Below, piece by piece: positions 21,641-32,834 of a stretch of 64,000 bases of DNA. Origin of the DNA: Meghimatium bilineatum (taxonomy: Eukaryota; Mollusca; Gastropoda; Stylommatophora; Philomycidae); assembly GCA_034231615.1 (NCBI GenBank), contig CM067315.1, positions 31,153,407 to 31,217,406 on the forward strand, in the 5' to 3' direction. Both the position numbers and the translations under genes were made by a program. The notes under the pieces were generated by a model, which was given only the letters and a program-made list of their open reading frames with translations, ran no database searches and was not told the DNA's origin. How positions within the stretch are numbered: the stretch's first letter is position 1; each line of letters begins with the position of its first letter.

Positions 21641-23100
21641 GACAGACTAAAGCACACAGACTTTGCACCTGAAATGTACAGCTTAATGTGACATGTACTT
21701 CTTTTTTTAAAAATCTTGTAAAGAATAAATTTAATTAAAGAACATTTATAAGCAAAGTTTTACTTTTCTTTCATATTCAGTATGATTATATCAGACGCCT
21801 GAACTGGACCAAATCTGTGGTCAGAGGTAACAGAAGTACGAGTCATAAATGAACTCTTAACCCTTTGATGTGGGCACCTAGTCTTTAAATCCCCATTCCT
21901 ATATGCTCCTGAGCAGGAAACGCGCAAGGATACATAATGATGATGATGAAATAATCCCTTTAGCTGTGAGCAGGTAGTTCTTGATAGCTCATAGTCTTTC
22001 AAACAAATGCACAGGTTATTTTCAGTTGTGACTGAGGTGACACCTGGACTTCATGCAAGGTTATCTCAAAGGCGTTGTATAAGGGAGGTTTATGGATGCA
22101 GGTATTGTCCTTGATGGGAGGCATTCTATGCACCAGGATTAGCGTGTCCTATGAGTAGCACAGTGTACACTTCTAGGCCAACTATCTCATAAATTCTTCT
22201 GTCAGATGCATTGCACATCTAGCATCCCCCATCACTTAGGAATCGGCCACAAAAGGACACAGGTTAATGCTCTGCTGGTCTGCATCTCTTTGTCATCCAA
22301 TGGGATTATTTAATAAAAGACAAATGTAAGAAATTCAGACAAGAAAATACTGGCCCTATTCTTTGCTCCTTAAACTACAGGTCCTGGCAGCAGAGAAGGA
22401 TACAAAAGTAGGACTATTTGCTAAATTTATTGCATATGAAATAAAAAATATTGCTGCCCTCGTAAGCTGTTTCCAATGTACATGTGTCTGAACACATTAG
22501 TAGAAGAATAATCAGGATCATATTCATTCGATTCTTGATTAGAAACCAGCATCATAGCACACAAGACATTCCAATAGGGCTCTGTTATCTGTTGCAATAG
22601 GGCTCTGCTATCTGTTCCAGTAGCCATCCATAGAGTATGCAGACTCAAAATCCAAGTCAGAGGTTAATTATGTGATCTTCGGATGTACCCAAGTGAGACT
22701 GCTGTACAATAATAGCACTTATGTAAAACACAAGATCAATCAACTTTACAGTGAACACACAGACTATTGGATAAGAAAAAAATACAGATAACAGTACAAG
22801 ACAGTTTTAACATTTCAACCTTAAGGTCTTTTTCAAGAAAATACAAGACAAACAGTAAAAGTTGTAAAAATAATGACACCATAACAAAACCATTAGTGGA
22901 CAGCAGACATTTAACAGCAGAGATATCCACAGCAACAATGACTTACGTACACACAAGTATTATCATAGAGATGCAGATTTTAAAAATTATGGGAAATGAG
23001 AACAAAATAAAACAACTAATGTTTGAAAACAACATGGATGACAACACAACAAAGGTCTCATCCCCAAGTCTAAATTAATGAATATTTGCTATTAAGACAA
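21641..23100. other. Intergenic interval with SINE-H-like remnants
   Basis: 21945-22005 carries the antisense of the SINE-H terminal segment (AAATAATCCCTTTAGCTGTG). 22500-22650 has a worn SINE-H piece (GATTAGAAACCAGCATCATA) with an internal duplicate of AATAGGGCTCTG. A 103-codon + frame at 22767 is Lys/Asn/Thr-rich and looks like chance. Nothing else is recognised. Confidence 0.5.
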
Positions 23101-23104
23101 AATG

Positions 23105-23395
23105 GCTTGAAGGTACCTAACAGGTTATCAAGAACCACTTTTGGCAGTGGTGAAATGACGTACTGTTTGTTTTGGACAAGTAACGGGACATGCCTCACTT
23201 TTTAGTTATTTTTCAAGATACATTTGAAGAGGGGAAGATAATCCTGGATTGATAACATCAAGGAATTGCCTGGGCATGATTTTTTACATTCTTTCAAATG
23301 GCTTAGGATAGAGGCTTTTTTGGAGAGCTTTTTTTTGCTTTCTCCAGTGTAGCACACCTACTACCCTGATGGGTCTTATTATTATTATTATATAC
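23105..23395 (+). mobile_element. LINE group k, 3' fragment
   Basis: Starts GGTTATCAAGAACCACTTTT and ends CTGATGGGTCTTATTATTAT, parallel to 19680-19975. A longer deletion removes part of the LQGTI region. Confidence 0.75.
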
Positions 23396-23464
23396 TGGCC
23401 TTACCCCACCATGCTATTTTTACTACAATATACTTATGTATCACAGATTCTATAGAATGTTTTT

Positions 23465-23740
23465 CTTCTTCTGCGTTCGTTCTCAAACTCCTGCAGATTA
23501 GCAGGATATAGTCCGGAGAACAGAATGTGTTGTGTCATGGTTTACAGCATTGCTGCGATATCTGCGCCTTTCAGCCTGACACATCCGACTTCAGCATGGC
23601 TTTGGGTCACTGACCCTATATGGGATGGGACAGACAACTCCATCCCATAACCTCCTTAGTCGCCTTTTATGACATGCGTGGAAGGTAAACAGTGTTGCTA
23701 TTCTTTGCTCCCCTTTCGGTCCCCGGCAAAACACGGGCGA
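23465..23740 (-). mobile_element. SINE-F copy with exact 13-bp target duplication
   Basis: A 276-bp copy flanked by ATAGAATGTTTTT at 23452-23464 and 23741-23753. It defines the family: GAA-rich 3' tail on the - strand and a 5' end reading TCGCCCGTGTTTTGCCGGGG. I see no tRNA B box in the head. Confidence 0.93.
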
Positions 23741-24095
23741 ATAGAATGTTTTTAAAAAAAACACTCCTTAAAGAAGTAGAATGCTGGATCTTTCAGTTCG
23801 GAGATTGGTTATCTACCCCTGTTATTCTAATATCAAATATTACTACATAAAATAAAACAAAAAAGGACTTCAATTTGCCCGCTAAAGTCTTTCAAATTAA
23901 GAGTAGCCTGCACCTAGTGGAAGAAATTTGAGACTTGCTTACAAGGATTGCATACAACAGAGTGTGAAACTCATGTATGAAGAAACGTCAAAAGCATTAA
24001 TTTTATTATGAGCAGGTTGTAAGTGATGGAAGTAGCTGCTACAAAATATGATAGAAAGAAACGCTGTTTTTTTTTCCCCGTGAGCTGGCAAACTA

Positions 24096-24272
24096 CAGCG
24101 GAATCCTGTTATAACAACAAGGTCATGACCGACAAAATATGTATGTAATAAAAGAAATTTCCTGTATACAGTACAAGCAATATAGATTAATAAATATAAT
24201 TTGAGATCTTTAAAAGTGTTGAAAAGAGGGAAATTTGTTTATAAAAGGATGTGCTATATAGGGATTCCACTG
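24096..24272. mobile_element. Pogo-like MITE, TA-flanked
   Basis: 177 bp bounded by TA, with ends CAGCGGAATCCTGTTATAAC and, on the right, ATATAGGGATTCCACTG. The ends are imperfect inverted repeats, and the inside is AT-rich (ATGTATGTAATAA region) without coding capacity. Same family at 25349, 28072, 28946, 37625 and 45524. Confidence 0.85.
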
Positions 24273-24392
24273 TATTACTCAAATATTAATATTGGCAAGA
24301 TTTATACACTTAAAATACGCATGAGGTTGCGTCTGTGTGTCTCACCAATGGCCCACTAGACATACCATCCATGCAACAGAAAACCTTAGTGG

Positions 24393-24452
24393 ATGACATT
24401 CCGTTATATTGAGGTTATCTTCTTATAGAAGCTTCATGGCATGTCATCTATA
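24393..24452. repeat. Second copy of the small foldback element
   Basis: Shares TTATATTGAGGTTATCTTCT and GCTTCATGGCATGTCATCTA with 18176-18238. The left arm has decayed (GGATGACATTCC). Confidence 0.8.
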
Positions 24453-24729
24453 CAGTTATGATTTTGTTTTGTTGTTGAAATGTATTTCATGTTTGCCTGA
24501 ATATATATGTATGCACCCTCTGTGGTTGGGAGGGAGCCAGAGATATACTGTGCAGCACTGAGGAGGAGGAAACTGACATCACTGTTTTTCCTATGGCTGA
24601 GGCCCATCATGGAGGCACAGTGACTCAGGACGTGACAATCCTTTTGACTTGAACATTTGGTTGCATGCCTGGAGCTATAGAGAAGTTCGGCATAACCAGT
24701 AGTCAATTGGTGGCGGGGAATGAGCACAG

Positions 24730-24940
24730 TGAACCCTATCTTGGCTACAGTGGCTAGGCGCAGTGCATAGGTTCAAACCTACCTTCCTGGAGGTGTGATA
24801 GTTAATCTCTGGCTCTGTTCCGGGGTGGGCCAAAAATCCACAGACTTCCCAGCAATATAATGCCATCTAATGGCATTAGGCCAAAGGGCATGAGCCCATG
24901 GACCGCTGGATCAGCAACCAACCAACCAACCAACCATACA
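24730..24940 (+). mobile_element. SINE-J copy, tRNA-derived, with (AACC)n tail
   Basis: The head carries CAGTGGCTAGGCGCAGTGC (A box region) and TAGGTTCAAACCTAC (B box). The body ends GGCATGAGCCCATGGACCGC, TGGATCAGC and then (AACC)n. Tail-only relics occur at 3280, 9375, 28285, 28345 and 60370. The preceding 24480-24730 may be a further part of the same unit. Confidence 0.8.
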
Positions 24941-25081
24941 CTTAAAATGACTACAGACTGATAGAATGTTATACTACATTTTATTACTGTGTAAGATATA
25001 TAATCAAATGTAAATAATAAGCAATGTTTACATTGCTTTTATGTATGCCTCACCACTGCTACACATTTAGTAAGTGCACCC

Positions 25082-25244
25082 ACCAAAGTTGGATGTGTCG
25101 CACCATTGGTGCAAATAAAATGGTGATGCAACGCATTTCTGCTCTCTGGACCACATCCTGCTGGAAATCTAGTAGAAAGATTGTCCTGCTATAAGAGAGA
25201 TCCAGCGGGAGTTTGAGAATAAATGCTAAAAAAGAAAGAAGTAA
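25082..25244 (+). mobile_element. SINE-E copy
   Basis: From CACCAAAGTTGGATGTGTCG to AAATGCTAAAAAAGAAAGAA, all family blocks in order. Confidence 0.9.
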
Positions 25245-25348
25245 ATGTCCAAGTGTCATCATTTATTTGACATATACAAAGTAAGAATTTATTTGACCTC
25301 ATATGCCATCATCTTTTATTTGATATTAATGAGAACAATAAAATAGTA

Positions 25349-25530
25349 CAGTGTAATCCCGATATAACAACTTGGTGCAGACAGACAAAATATGTATGCA
25401 ATAACAAAAATATACTATATACAGTACAAGCAATATACCCCGGTAGAATAAATATAATTGAGGATTTTGAAAAGTGTTGTTATAGAGGAAAATATGTTAT
25501 AAAAGAATGCGCTATAGAGGGATTCCACTG
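25349..25530. mobile_element. Pogo-like MITE, TA-flanked
   Basis: 182 bp between TA dinucleotides; ends CAGTGTAATCCCGATATAAC and GCTATAGAGGGATTCCACTG. Confidence 0.87.
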
Positions 25531-25654
25531 TATCAAAAATAGTGTAGAATGAAACCAAACAGGAAATGTCATGAGAGGAATATGTTTAACAATGAATTAA
25601 CAATGAATCAAAGAATACTTCTGGACAATTGTTTTAATTATTTATTTACAAATA

Positions 25655-26400
25655 TGGTTAATCTTCTTCTATGTGCCGTATCCTTTATGGAACTTTATCT
25701 TCACTAATACTCTGTAAGCATCTCGGTTCTGTACAAACTGTACTGTTTTTTCTATAATGGGTACGAAATGTAACAACAAAGCTGTAACTCGACAGATAAA
25801 ACTTGGAAACAGGGCAATAAGTTTTGTTAATCACTGGAAACAGAGTTATCATTGAATTTCCATCATGTTAGCTCTGTTATGTGTTCATGGATAGTGCTGT
25901 TCTGTGCTATGTGTGTTAGGCACCGTTGATTTGTGTGTTTCCATTGATTAGCATTATCCATCCATAAATCTTCCTTACACAACCATGACTTTGTGACACC
26001 TTTACATGAGTGTGGGTGTCACCTCAGAAAAGATCCTGTGCTTTTTTTTTCTGAAAGACTATGGGCTGTCAAGAGCTACCTACTTACAGCTAAAGGGATT
26101 ATTTCACCATCATCCATCACATCATCATTGATTAGCAGCCTTTCAGCACCCTGTTTCTAAGTTTCTCCTTTTTATTCTAGTGTTATATTCAAAAAAATCT
26201 TTAATATGGTCTGTCCATCAATGCCTTGGGCAGCCTGTTGTTCTCTTTCCAGAAAAGTTTCTCTCCATAATTAATCTTTTTAACCCAATGTTGTCTTTTT
26301 ACATGTCAAAAATATGTTAGTTTATGATTTTTTTTTGTAGTTTTGATGAGGTCACCTTCTTATATGTTCAAACCTTTTTGGACACCATTGTAGCAAATAC
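25655..26400 (-). mobile_element. LINE group l, C-terminal fragments (two pieces)
   Basis: 25655-25750 and 26150-26400 match, in antisense, the LINE end at 41400-41690: the GHIMRH and RLIMEGK type codons read through AAGTTTCTCTCCATAATTAA. Between them lie an unrelated segment and a SINE-H-like tail at 26070-26115. Confidence 0.65.
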
Positions 26401-26436
26401 ATCGATACACAAATAAATCATGTTAATTTAAAATAA

Positions 26437-26740
26437 CAAAGTACCTTTTACGATGAATTACACTCCTTTCAACTGTGGACAGAGTCCAATTTTATTATAT
26501 CGGAGGCTATGACTATCACAAATAATGGAGGTCATCTTTCAGGTAAGTGTTACCTCTAAGGATATTGGTGGCAGCATGTTTTCTTTATAACAAGTTACAT
26601 GTACCTCTTTGGTGAAATATGTAGACATATGAATGAGTCCAATGTGATTATGCAAAAGTGTCTAACCACTAAACATAATGGAGGTCGCAGTTCAGGTACT
26701 CGTGCCACCATTATCTCCAGTGAAAACAAATTATATAATA
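26437..26740 (+). repeat. Repeat family G, two adjacent copies
   Basis: Blocks GTACCTTTTACGATGAATTA and GTCCAATTTTATTATATCGG, then again TGTACCTCTTTGGTGAAATA and GAGTCCAATGTGATTATGCA. Non-coding. Confidence 0.6.
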
Positions 26741-26764
26741 TAAACTATGCAACAACTGTATGAT

Positions 26765-27745
26765 AAAAACTTTGGAAAATACTATCAAAATATGGGGTTC
26801 CACAACATCTAATCAACTTGTGTAGAAGTTGTTACACAGGTAGTCAATGTGCAGTTGGAACAAGTTTTGGGCTTTCAGATAAATTCCACATACACTCTGG
26901 CATGTGACAAGGATATGTTCTATCTCCCTTGTTATTCATCACATATATCATATGCATATCTAAAATTGGCAACACTAATGAAGAAGACAATCTAAAAAAC
27001 CTTCTGAGCGAACTTCTTTTTTCTAGATGATCAAGAAATAACAGCAGCGACAAAATAACAATTACAATAACATATAAATATACTCCACACAACATGTAGG
27101 GACTTTAACATGAAGATAAACACAGAAAAAAACTGAGGTAATGTCAATCACAAAATCAGAAAGAAACATCACTATTCTAATTGATGATCAATAACTTAAA
27201 CAGGTAAAAGAATTACCAGTAACATCTTGAAAGCATCATATCATCGAATGGGAAAAACACAAAAGAAATCCAACATAGCATACCAAATCTTGGGGCAGAT
27301 GTCTCCTATTTTCATAAACAAATATGTGAATATGAACACCAAAACTGCACTATATCAAAACGATCATCATACAATTACTATGCTACTAATGTCAAACGTG
27401 GACACTAACAGCAAAATCCAAAAGAAAACTTGTTACAAAAGAAATGACTTGTCTACGTCGAATCCTCAGGAGTAACAGGAGGCAGAATCAGAAATGAAAA
27501 CAGTAGAAGACTAACAGACACAATGCCAATTCTGGATTACATAAAAAGAGAACATATTAAGTGGTTTTCACATGCTTCCAGACTACCATCAGTGCACCAC
27601 AAAAAGCATTACTATACAGACACGATGGATACAAATCCAGGGGGAGACCTTGCAAACGATGGATTACAGAAATAAAAGAGTCAACGAAAACAAACATATA
27701 TGAAGCACACAAAAAAGCCTTCTCCAGATAACTCTTCTACCCCTG
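26765..27745 (+). mobile_element. LINE group b, RT to 3' end, decayed
   Basis: Reads YGVPQHLINL, CYTGSQCAVGTSFGLSDKF and YVLSPLLFITYI (RT motif region), then ICNQILGQM-like and TCYKRNDLS fragments. It ends TCTTCTACCCCTGACACTGC. Stops and frameshifts throughout. Confidence 0.82.
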
Positions 27746-27861
27746 ACACTGCAAGGCATAAAGGGGTATAAACAAAAAATAAATAAAAAAAGAACAACTG
27801 TATATACAATATATAAATTATTTCATCAGAACATTTTACAAATATATATTTGGTTAAATAG

Positions 27862-27990
27862 AAAGTGCCCCTTATGGTGAGGCAAGAACTTTTCAATCGT
27901 GGATGTTAGTCCAATATGGTTATATCAGACTTTTTAACCATAGAAACATAGTAGAGATCGTGGATCCAGCCACCATGGTCTAAGTTTTTA
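27862..27990 (+). repeat. Repeat family G copy
   Basis: GTGCCCCTTATGGTGAGGCA, TGTTAGTCCAATATGGTTAT and CAGCCACCATGG match the copy at 13210 in order. Confidence 0.65.
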
Positions 27991-28071
27991 ATTTTACAAA
28001 TAGAACCAGAAAAATATGGAATGTATAACAAAGAACAAAAGAAGAAGAAATTCACTTGTCATATAATAATA

Positions 28072-28260
28072 CAGTTGAATCCCATTATAACAACTTGGTC
28101 TGGACTGACAATATATATATATATATATGTAGGCCTAAAAACAGAAATTCACTATATATAATACAAGCAATAAAAAATAAATATAATTGAGGGATTTTGA
28201 AAAGTTTTGTTATATCGGGAAATTTGTTATAAATGGATGAACTACAGAGGGATTCCACTG
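28072..28260. mobile_element. Pogo-like MITE, TA-flanked
   Basis: 189 bp; ends CAGTTGAATCCCATTATAAC and CTACAGAGGGATTCCACTG, with TA on each side. A short (AT)n tract has expanded at 28112-28127. Confidence 0.87.
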
Positions 28261-28279
28261 TACATCCCTAAGTTTAATT

Positions 28280-28400
28280 GGTTAGTTGGTGATATAATGG
28301 TACATGGGCTCACACAGTATGTCCTAATAATATATGTCCAAGTTTAGTTGGTTGGTTGTTGACCCAGTGGTCTGTGAGGATGACACAGTAGGTCCTAATA
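28280..28400 (-). mobile_element. Two SINE-J tail relics
   Basis: Two successive antisense copies of the SINE-J end: GGTTAGTTGGTGATATAATG and GGTTGGTTGTTGACCCAGTG, each followed by a GGCTCACACAG-like block and TATGTCCTAATAAT. Confidence 0.55.
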
Positions 28401-28429
28401 ATTTTGGAAGGTGAGATGTTGTTTAGTCT

Positions 28430-28555
28430 GCATGTTTATAGATTTAATTTTCCTTTAGCACTGAAGTTAGCGCATAGGGCAGAGTACAGATCTCTCTAAT
28501 TCTGTCGGTTCAAAGCTATTCTGTGCAGTTCTTGAATGGTATGTGTATTGATTGT
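28430..28555 (-). mobile_element. LINE group c, 3' fragment
   Basis: GCACTGAAGTTAGCGCATAG and CTGTGCAGTTCTTGAATGGT match the 3' end at 35847-35950. Confidence 0.8.
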
Positions 28556-28742
28556 TTTACTTTCTCTGACTTGTCGAAAGACACATTCTACAACACTCTA
28601 GTTGATGTTTTACATTTAGTACCCAAACATGATATTATCATTTTGATGGATGACTTTATTGCAAAAATTGGTGATGGTAACAGAGGAACAGATTTTGAAT
28701 ACCTTCTTCCCACACAAAAATATCCACAACATTATTTATAGA
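28556..28742 (+). mobile_element. APE-type endonuclease fragment of a LINE
   Basis: Encodes FYNTLVDVLHLVPKHDIIIL, then MDDFIAKIGDGNRGTD. This corresponds to the GDFNAKVG catalytic block of LINE endonucleases with Gly changed to Asp and Asn to Ile, so it is inactive. Orientation is opposite to the adjoining LINE end. Confidence 0.78.
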
Positions 28743-28945
28743 ATTAGGTGCGGTTAAATATCTTTAAAGCACAAGTTTATAAAAAAAATTCCTCATTTTA
28801 ACATTTTTCAAAATCCCCAATTAGCTAATTCTTTAATGTATATAATTGTCTATAACAAATTTTGTTTATTACATTTGTTTATTACATACAATATTTCCTC
28901 TGTCCAGAATTTATTTGCAATTAATTATTATAATCCAGTATGATA

Positions 28946-29125
28946 CAGTTGAATCCCTCTATAGCACATTCTTTTATAACACATTTCTCTATGTAACAAC
29001 GCTTTTTAAATCCCCAATTATATTTATTCTTTATTGTTTGTACTGTATATAGCGACTTTCTGTTATTAAATATATATTTTATCAGTTTTGATGAAGCTGT
29101 TATAACGGGTAATGTGGTTCCACTG
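28946..29125. mobile_element. Pogo-like MITE
   Basis: 180 bp, inverted orientation to the neighbours: CAGTTGAATCCCTCTATAGC on the left, GTTATAACGGG and GTGGTTCCACTG on the right. TA is on the left; the right flank has mutated to TT. Confidence 0.83.
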
Positions 29126-29769
29126 TTTTAGTAATGTTTAGAGATTTGTTTTAGGTTATTTGTGGGTTCCCCACAGTTTGTTTTCTAGAGCCTGTGGACC
29201 AGACAATTCTTCTGTGAACACCAAATCTGGGACAATCTTTAGTATCTATTTTGTTGCTCTGCAGATGCAGGCTACAGAGTCACTGATGTCCATTCAGTGT
29301 GAGGGAAAGTGTGCTTTTAGTCTGCAGTGTCCCATTCCCAGTTGAAATATTATTTTTATTTCTGTTAAATTGTTGATATTGTCTTGCTCAGGTATGTTTC
29401 TGTGTCGATCCACTGAATCTCCACTGAAGTCCAGACTGTTTTTAGCAGAGACTCAACTTTTTTGAAGCTCTGGGGTACTTGGTACTGAAGGAGATTACCA
29501 ACTGTTCCTGACAATTTGTCTACTTTTTTTGTTGCCAGAATTTTTAAGAGTTCAAAATATAAGACTGAATAATACTCGGAACAATGATAAGTCCCATCAA
29601 AGAAATGTAAAAAAAACAGTCAAAATGTCAAAGAAAATATAAAATTACATTACAGTTTGATAATCCAAAAAGGCTGAAAGAATGAGACCTGTTGAACAAA
29701 GCATTTCAAGAAACAAGTAATAACAGGCTTCAAAGAAAATGTCCAAACCACCTAGCAAGAGAATCGCTC
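29126..29769. other. Interval without a recognised gene
   Basis: Possibly LINE-derived: the - strand at 29385-29530 reads KVDKLSGTVGNLLQYQVPQ and KKVESLLKTVWTSVEI, a smooth but unassigned run. No splice or initiation context. Confidence 0.4.
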
Positions 29770-30660
29770 ATCCAATATGTGTGTTCGTCCACCACAAATG
29801 ATGATGACCGTTTGTTACATCCACTTTTGAAAATTCAGTTAGAGTTATGTCCATGCTTAATAGTTTGTAAATGGCTAATAAGTCCTATTCGAGCTGTAAA
29901 TGTCATTGGACAGTTTGGGCATGGAATGACCACTGTAGACAGATTTTGGTCTATCCGTGACTTTCTAGCTATTCTCCGCTGTTGAGCTGCTGTATTTCTC
30001 CTCTTTTTATAAGACGATGCACCCTTTTTTACTCTAGAGTGCCATGTAGATCTATTTTGTACATGTTCTTTCCATGTATCTTGGTCTATTTTAAAAACTT
30101 CCAGTTCCGCCAAAGACGGATGTGTCGGGCCATTGGTGCAAATAAAACAGCGACACAACGCATTTCCAGTCTCTGGACTACATCCTGCTTGAAATCTAGT
30201 AATAATAGTCCTGCTACAAGGGAGATCCAGCAGGAATTTGAGAATGAATGTTGAAGAAGAAGAAAAACTTCCAGTGAGGTCGTTAATGAGTCATTGTAGC
30301 GCCTCTTTTGGCCACCTAGAGATTGTGTACTCTTCCCCAGCTCACCATAGAGAAGTATCTTTGGCAGGTGATGGTCTGGCATATGTACCAAATGACCTCC
30401 CAATGAAGTTTGTGTCTGCATCAGGATAGTGTCAATTTTAGGAATACAAGATCTGTCAAGGACAGTGGTATCTGGAATCTTGCATTGCCATCTGATGTTC
30501 ATAACTTTTTTGAGACAAGTTGTGTAAAAGTGATTGAGTTTCCTCTCATGATGTATATACACAGTTCATGTTTCACTAGCGTATACACAGCACAGGAAGT
30601 ACCACTGATCTGTAAACTTTCAGCTTAGTCTGTAGATTAAATATCTTAGTCTGTAGATCC
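29770..30660 (-). mobile_element. LINE group g, C-terminal region with C2H2-like end, split by a SINE
   Basis: The - strand reads LNHFYTTCLKKVMNIRWQ, HLVHMPDHHLPKILLYGEL and YNDSLTTSLEVF. A 158-bp SINE-E follows, and then KIDQDTWKEHVQNRSTWHSR, RNTAAQQRRIARKSR and CPNCPMTFTARIGLISHLQT with a stop. The ARIGLISH zinc-finger ending is typical of one animal LINE group. Without the SINE the frame is nearly continuous, so the insertion hit a fairly intact copy. Confidence 0.88.
30105..30262 (+). mobile_element. SINE-E copy with exact 12-bp target duplication
   Basis: Flanked by AAAAACTTCCAG at 30093-30104 and 30263-30274. Head TTCCGCCAAAGACGGATGTG, tail GTTGAAGAAGA. Inserted in the LINE coding region described at 29770-30660. 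Confidence 0.95.
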
Positions 30661-31082
30661 AATACTGAATCATTAGAAATTGTCCTGACCAATTTTTATA
30701 AAGGGAGTCCACTACATATTTATCTTCATAAATAGCGCAGAGCAAATAAATTAACTGTTATCTCCCTTGTGTATTTTAACGAGTTTCTGCTGATGTTTAC
30801 CAGGAAGTCGTTTTAAAATTTGTTGCCTATAAAACTTTGTAAAAAATGAGATCACATTGTCAGTCAAGCCCAGATATAGATTTCTTCAATGAACTCTACT
30901 TTGGTCATGTGCCCTGAGTTAGGGCTGTATAGGTTGTCTGTCAGAGTTGTTTCAGTTGCCTATAGTTTTATTCTTGTAGTGTGATTACGGTGCGAAATTC
31001 TATAAAATATGTTTTTTTTTTTTTTGCAGATTACAGGGGCACATATCAGTGTCACCAACTTAAAACTTCTCGTACATTCAAA
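30661..31082. other. Interval without recognised features
   Basis: AT-rich, with a 17-T run at 31010-31026. No open frame or repeat assigned. Confidence 0.5.
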
Positions 31083-31312
31083 GGTTCAAAAATCGTAGAG
31101 GATTGACTTCACTGTACTCAGTTTCCCATATTTAATCAGTCTCAACGAAACGGCACGCTCATAGCACATAACTCCGTAGCTTCAAACAATAATTCAAAGG
31201 GATCTCAGAAAAATCCAACTTGTACACAAGACGACATGAGACAGATTCGAATTCATAACCTCTTGAACACAAGGCGAACAGCTTAACCACTACGCTAGGG
31301 AGATCCCCACTT
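31083..31312 (-). mobile_element. SINE-A copy
   Basis: Reverse complement of the tRNA-like head at its right end (GGGATCTCCCTAGCGTAGTG on the - strand, B box GAATTCGAATC). The left end has GATTGACTTCACTGTACTC. Confidence 0.85.
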
Positions 31313-31344
31313 CTCGTACATGTGTTGTTCAAGTCTGTCGTAGC

Positions 31345-31640
31345 ATCAATCTAAATGTTGGATCCCATGGTAGTAACCTTCCGTTTGGGATGAAGATAAC
31401 TCTTCATGTACTAAGCTTCAGCAACTATTAGGTGAAGTGGCCAGTTCCCTTCCTTGCTGTGTTTACCTTCCCCAACACATGCATCAGGTACCCATTTACA
31501 GCTGGGTCAACTGGAGGAACAAGAATCACGCTAAAAATTCTTGCAAGAAACCACAATCAAAATTTTTTTATCCGGACGTGGTTTTGAGCCTGGCGCGCTG
31601 TAACCCATTGACAGTATGCCAGCTCAGTATCAACTAGGCT
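31345..31640 (-). mobile_element. SINE-B copy
   Basis: The - strand reads TTACAGCGCGCCAGGCTCAA, AACCACGTCCGG and AGTTGACCCAGCTGTAAATG, ending ATGAAGAGTTATCTTCATCC. Colinear with 15731-16010. Confidence 0.88.
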
Positions 31641-31716
31641 ACTCTCAATCTAAAACTGATTCCTTTCTTCCAAACTTGTGGATGATTTCATCTATTTGAC
31701 AGCATATCTATATGAG

Positions 31717-31990
31717 TTCGGGAGCCGCGTTATCGCAGTGGTTAGCGCACTGGCTCCGCATATGAGTGGTCCTGGGTTCATTTCTCAGTTGAGGCGGAAA
31801 TATTTTCAGATCGCAACGGCTCCCAGGTCAACCCAGCCTTAAATGGGTACCGGATTAATCCGGAAAGTAAAGACCTGCGAGGGAGAGGAGATGGCTACCG
31901 CCCTCATATGCAGAGCCTGTGAAATGTGAGATCGCTAACATCTCACACCCCTACGGCATTAATAAATGCTATGGGTTACTTTACTTTTTT
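31717..31990 (+). mobile_element. SINE-C copy, tRNA-derived
   Basis: The head contains ATCGCAGTGGTTAGCGCACT (A box region) and GGGTTCATTTC (degenerate B box). The body has TACCGGATTAATCCGGAAAG and CATATGCAGAGCCTGTGAAA, and it ends with TTAATAAATGCTATGGGTTA and a T-rich tract. Only one copy in the window. Confidence 0.8.
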
Positions 31991-32478
31991 TTACTATATG
32001 AGTTATGCACCAATGAGGATAAATACCTAATTCTTAGTACAGCATATTTGTCCTGTCTATTGAGTATTTAGTCATTGTATTAAACTATCTCCAGCAGTTC
32101 TGCTTGTTCCCAAGCATATTCGTGTTGCCTTTCCTTTGGAATTGTTTTACAGAGTCGAGAGGGGGCTACGTGCAAATTGGTAAGACACTTTCTCCACATT
32201 GCCTACCTGGGCAAGCAATTCCTTTCCCCACAATTGATTTGAAAATGAACGCAGAAGAATAGATAACATAGGTCTAACATAGCAAACCCTCTCCTCACAA
32301 TTGATACTGTCAACTGAACATTTAGTAGCAAACATCATCAAAATCCTGTCTTCGTTCACTGATCACCTTATTTCCTGCTTAGAAGGTCAATGATTACATA
32401 CAATTTTGGTTTGATGCAGATTTATTAAAAAGTGTGAAATGTAGGCCCAGCTACTAGGATTGGACCGACATTACAGTG
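31991..32478. other. Interval without recognised features
   Basis: No gene or repeat recognised. A worn SINE-E/F-like end (GATTTGAAAATGAACGCAGA) lies near 32235. Confidence 0.4.
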
Positions 32479-32834
32479 TGATAGTGAAGTAATGTATGGA
32501 AGCTAAATAACTATACATTGTGATAGTGAAGTAATGTATGGAAGCTAAATAACTATACATTGTGATAGTGAAGTAATGTATGGAAGCTAAATAACTATAC
32601 ATTGTGATAGTGAAGTAATGTATGGAAGCTAAATAACTATACATTGTGATAGTGAAGTAATGTATGGAAGCTAAATAACTATACATTGTGATAGTGAAGT
32701 AATGTATGGAAGCTAAATAACTATACATTGTGATAGTGAAGTAATGTATGGAAGCTAAATAACTATACATTGCGATAGTGAAGTAATGTATGGAAGCTAA
32801 ATAACTATACATTGTGATAGTAAAGTAAGAAAAT
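32479..32834. repeat. 42-bp tandem array, about 8.5 copies
   Basis: The unit GATAGTGAAGTAATGTATGG plus AAGCTAAATAACTATACATT plus GT is nearly identical across eight copies, with one T-to-C change near 32771 and a terminal G-to-A. Since 42 is a multiple of three the - strand stays open as a 14-residue repeat; this is a side effect of unit length. Confidence 0.97.

Noticed and set aside
22767-23078. 103-codon + strand frame
   Set aside because: Lys/Asn/Thr/Ser-rich composition expected from AT-rich DNA; no motif or splice context.
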